From: CAVWDI01 sp963793095
Lineage (GTDB): Bacteria; Chloroflexota; Anaerolineae; Anaerolineales; UBA4823
DNA length: 64,000 nt
NCBI GenBank assembly: GCA_963793095.1
Contig: CAWBYY010000004.1
Span: forward strand, 1 to 64,000
Direction of reading: 5' to 3'
Part shown: in pieces, positions 61,758-64,000 of the stretch
Layout of the letters: the number at the start of each line of letters is the position of its first letter
Numbering within the stretch: the first letter of the stretch is position 1
The notes under the pieces: generated by a model
Databases searched by the model: none
What the model saw: the letters and a program-made list of their open reading frames with translations, nothing else
Told to the model about the DNA's origin: nothing
Translations under genes and position numbers: made by a program

Positions 61758-62891
61758 TTAGAGCGTTTTAATATAAACACGGTGATTCTTATAAGGTTTA
61801 CCACCAAGGTTAACCAGATCGCGCCTCATTTGAACTGCTGACTCAGCGATCTGGGTCATATCGCAGTGTTCAAATTTGTAATTGTGTTCTTTTACAGTTT
61901 TCTCCAATTCGGAATAAAGAAGGGCGTTTCCGCCTCTCCCCTGGAATTCCGGGAGTATGCCAGCACCGTTTACCGCAATCCATTTGGTGTTTTTCATTGA
62001 TAACAGTAAATGAAAAATTCCAAATGGAAGCAGTTTTCCTTTTGCTTTTTGTAAACCTTCTGAAAGATCTGGAAATCCAAGTAAAAATCCAACTGCTTCA
62101 TCTTTGTGGGCGATGACTTTTATCAAACGTGGATCAGCCACATCAATAATTGTACTTAAAATAAAGTTGATTTCTCTATCAGAAAGAGGCGCGTATTCCC
62201 AATTGTTAATAAATGCGGAATTATACGTTTTCCCAATTCTCTGCGCCCATTTTTTCAACTCATTCTTATTTTCAAATCTTATAACACGCAGGGTACCGCG
62301 TTTCTTGACACGATCTGCGATACTGTGAATTCGCTCAGGGAGATTAAAATCCTTCCGGTTCAGGTAACAGGAAACAAAATCAACTACTTTTTCAAAACCT
62401 ATTGATTCAACATAATTAACATAATAAGGATAGTTGTAATTCATCATGGTCATTATCTGGTGGTGTTCGAAACCCTCCTTCAGCAGACCATAGCCGTCCA
62501 ATACTGCAAATCCTTTTGGACCCATTACTTGATCGAGCTGATGTTGTTTTGCCCAATTAAACACGTGCTCAAATAATGCTTCAGCAATCTCTAAATCCTG
62601 GACTGTTTCAAAATGATAAAATTGGGCAATTTTCTTGTTGTGGAATTTGTTGTAGGGACGGTGTTCCAATGCTGCGATTCTGCCAACTACCTCTCCATCC
62701 TGATATGCGAGAAAAAAGTCAGCAATTGAGTGTTCGTAAAATGGATGTTTCTCGGAGTTAAGTTGCAGTTCGACATCTGAGTATAAAGGCGGGACCCATT
62801 GAGGGCAATCTTTATAAAGCCTGAATGGAAACCGTACATAGTCATGTATATGGCGTTTATTTCTGGTATCTATTTTTTCAATAACTATCAT
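61758..62891 (-). CDS. GNAT-family N-acetyltransferase (YghO-like)
   Basis: 377 aa from ATG 62891 (MIVIEKIDTRNKRHIHDYVR); an upstream TTG/ATG extension to 63,008 lacks family similarity. The long GNAT type has an N-terminal domain (RFPFRLYKDCPQWVPPLYSD; DFFLAYQDGEVVGRIAALE) and a C-terminal acyl-CoA binding half (ILPEFQGRGGNALLYSELEK, the Q/R-x-x-G-x-G/A motif). This resembles E. coli YghO and its relatives, for which no substrate is known. 126 bp separate it from the enolase-superfamily gene upstream. Confidence 0.85.
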   Translation of the reverse strand: MIVIEKIDTRNKRHIHDYVRFPFRLYKDCPQWVPPLYSDVELQLNSEKHPFYEHSIADFFLAYQDGEVVGRIAALEHRPYNKFHNKKIAQFYHFETVQDLEIAEALFEHVFNWAKQHQLDQVMGPKGFAVLDGYGLLKEGFEHHQIMTMMNYNYPYYVNYVESIGFEKVVDFVSCYLNRKDFNLPERIHSIADRVKKRGTLRVIRFENKNELKKWAQRIGKTYNSAFINNWEYAPLSDREINFILSTIIDVADPRLIKVIAHKDEAVGFLLGFPDLSEGLQKAKGKLLPFGIFHLLLSMKNTKWIAVNGAGILPEFQGRGGNALLYSELEKTVKEHNYKFEHCDMTQIAESAVQMRRDLVNLGGKPYKNHRVYIKTL

Positions 62892-63017
62892 CTTATATCC
62901 CTGAGGCTTTGTGTATTTGATTTCCAGTTTATCCAGATAACACCCGGTTCTCTCAATAGTTTCTGCTTGTTTAAATTGAAATAAACCGAGTTGCACTAAC
63001 AAAAGCACAAATAAACA

Positions 63018-64000
63018 CTACAAGACTGCACTGCACCCTAAGCCAGGTATATCTGAAGCGATCAACCAACCATTATCCAGCCTGAAACCGGGTTTGGTTG
63101 GATCATATAATAAACCCAGGTTGCCATCGAGATCTGCATAATCAATATTAGGACTGCTCAGAGCGAAATGAAGACCTGCCGCAATTTGAAGCGCGGGCTC
63201 AATGACACAGCCTATCATTGTTGTTATACCAGCAGCGCGAGAAATCGAATCAATTTGTTGAGCGCAGCGAAATCCTCCACATGTGGCAATTTTGATACAC
63301 ATACCGTCCACCTTTCTTCCCGCTGCGAGTTCCAGGGCAGAAGAAGGTCCTGTTACGCTTTGATCCGCAAGAACCGGCACAGGGCTGTTCCGAGTTACTT
63401 CCTGGAGGCTGAATTGGTCAGATGCTGGAGTAGGCTGCTCAATAAATTCAATCTTTTTCTCCAGGGCTCTCGCCACTTCAAGCGCAGTTTTAACATCGTA
63501 TCCCCCATCAGCATCCAACCGCAGGACATGATCTGGTAATGCCCGTTGAATTGTCTCAATTCTGCGAACATCCAGACCTGGATCCTCACCACCTTTCACT
63601 TTCAGCACTCGAAAGCCTGTTGAAGCCAATTGTTTTGCCTGTTCAACGCTTGCATGAATATTCGATAATTCGATGGTGGCAGAGGTTTGAATTTTATACC
63701 GGTAACCTCCTAATATTTTGAAAAGAGGCATTCCTGCCGCAAGCCCTAAAAGATCATGGAACAACAGGTCAAAAGTACAGGTTGCTGCTCTGGATGAGGA
63801 GATCAGTGGTTTTAATTCACTAAGCGAATATTCGATATCTGTTGGGTGCAGATTAATTACTTTTTCCGCACCCATCATGCAGGCATTTATTGCATTTTCT
63901 ACTGTCTCGCCTGTCAAGTCTGGATGAGCCACTGAGCATCCCCATGCAGTACGGCCATCCTTTATGTCGGCGCGAATGAATATTGATGTAACCTGATCTA
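63018..64000 (-). CDS. Enolase-superfamily enzyme (dipeptide epimerase / muconate cycloisomerase type), 5' end outside
   Basis: At least 327 aa, running off the right edge; the last 68 bases read in frame (IFIRADIKDGRTAWGCSVAH), so the true start lies beyond 64,000. The C-terminal TIM barrel carries the superfamily catalytic set: the KxK motif LKVKGGEDPG, metal ligands in LRLDADGGYD and FIEQPTPASD, ADQSVTG, and the second catalytic Lys in MCIKIATCGG. The K-x-K plus Lys pair with DADGGY and IEQP fits Ala-Glu dipeptide epimerases and muconate cycloisomerases. An epimerase acting on peptidoglycan-derived peptides is plausible but not proven. Confidence 0.88.
   Translation of the reverse strand, partial: DQVTSIFIRADIKDGRTAWGCSVAHPDLTGETVENAINACMMGAEKVINLHPTDIEYSLSELKPLISSSRAATCTFDLLFHDLLGLAAGMPLFKILGGYRYKIQTSATIELSNIHASVEQAKQLASTGFRVLKVKGGEDPGLDVRRIETIQRALPDHVLRLDADGGYDVKTALEVARALEKKIEFIEQPTPASDQFSLQEVTRNSPVPVLADQSVTGPSSALELAAGRKVDGMCIKIATCGGFRCAQQIDSISRAAGITTMIGCVIEPALQIAAGLHFALSSPNIDYADLDGNLGLLYDPTKPGFRLDNGWLIASDIPGLGCSAVL

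Noticed and set aside
62892..63008. N-terminal extension of the GNAT protein to 63,008
   Set aside because: The added 39 residues have no family resemblance; the internal ATG at 62,891 starts the typical N-terminus.

Overview
The window looks like two unrelated pieces of bacterial DNA joined near base 48,490. The left three quarters is GC-rich. Its gene content suggests a heterotrophic member of the Verrucomicrobiota, probably Verrucomicrobiae: very large secreted multidomain proteins, a carbohydrate-degradation locus without SusC/SusD, and DabAB. The right quarter is visibly more AT-rich and looks like Chloroflexota (Anaerolineae): a GlyA-GcvT fusion, a Thr/Pro-rich surface protein, and a tRNA-Leu-associated integrase. 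The taxonomic assignments are inference from gene families; no database was searched.

Bases 1-20,076, minus strand: four tightly spaced genes for secreted proteins, read from 20,076 towards 1. They are (i) a parallel beta-helix plus three NHL beta-propellers of exactly six repeats each, (ii) a ~670-aa secreted protein, (iii) a giant ~3,680-aa protein with four HYDIN-type Ig repeats, a nidogen-like domain, a LamG-like domain and a long helical C-terminal region, and (iv) a partial LamG/Ca-binding-repeat protein that runs off the left edge. Together they look like a cell-surface or matrix system of unknown role.

Bases 20,600-39,800: tRNA-CAT, uvrA, an OpgC-like membrane acyltransferase, a helical-repeat secreted protein, a clan GH-D alpha-galactosidase-like enzyme, fusA, a membrane protein, a small conserved protein, dabB-dabA (inorganic carbon uptake) with a divergent LysR regulator, and a small STN-like secreted protein. 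Bases 40,062-47,402 are a plus-strand pectin/rhamnogalacturonan degradation cluster: GH28, an esterase, GH2, a NodB deacetylase and a rhamnogalacturonan acetylesterase. An aquaporin and the first ~30 codons of an ADP-ribosylglycohydrolase follow, and then the join.

Bases 48,490-64,000: the broken end of an integrated element (orphan ORFs, excisionase, tyrosine integrase) abutting tRNA-Leu(TAA). After it come a PHP phosphoesterase, DUF362, psuG, a Thr/Pro-rich membrane protein, a fumarylacetoacetase-family enzyme, an RpiR regulator, tRNA-Val with a clear sigma-70 promoter, a glyA-gcvT fusion, an SDR, a GNAT and an enolase-superfamily enzyme.

Many left-side genes are split by single-base insertions or deletions. 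These are dense at 1-10 kb, 20.7-23.6 kb and 34-38 kb, and rare at 10-20 kb and 40-47 kb. Both insertions and deletions occur and highly conserved genes such as fusA are affected, so I read most of them as uncorrected long-read errors. I therefore annotate whole genes across them and say where the frame changes.
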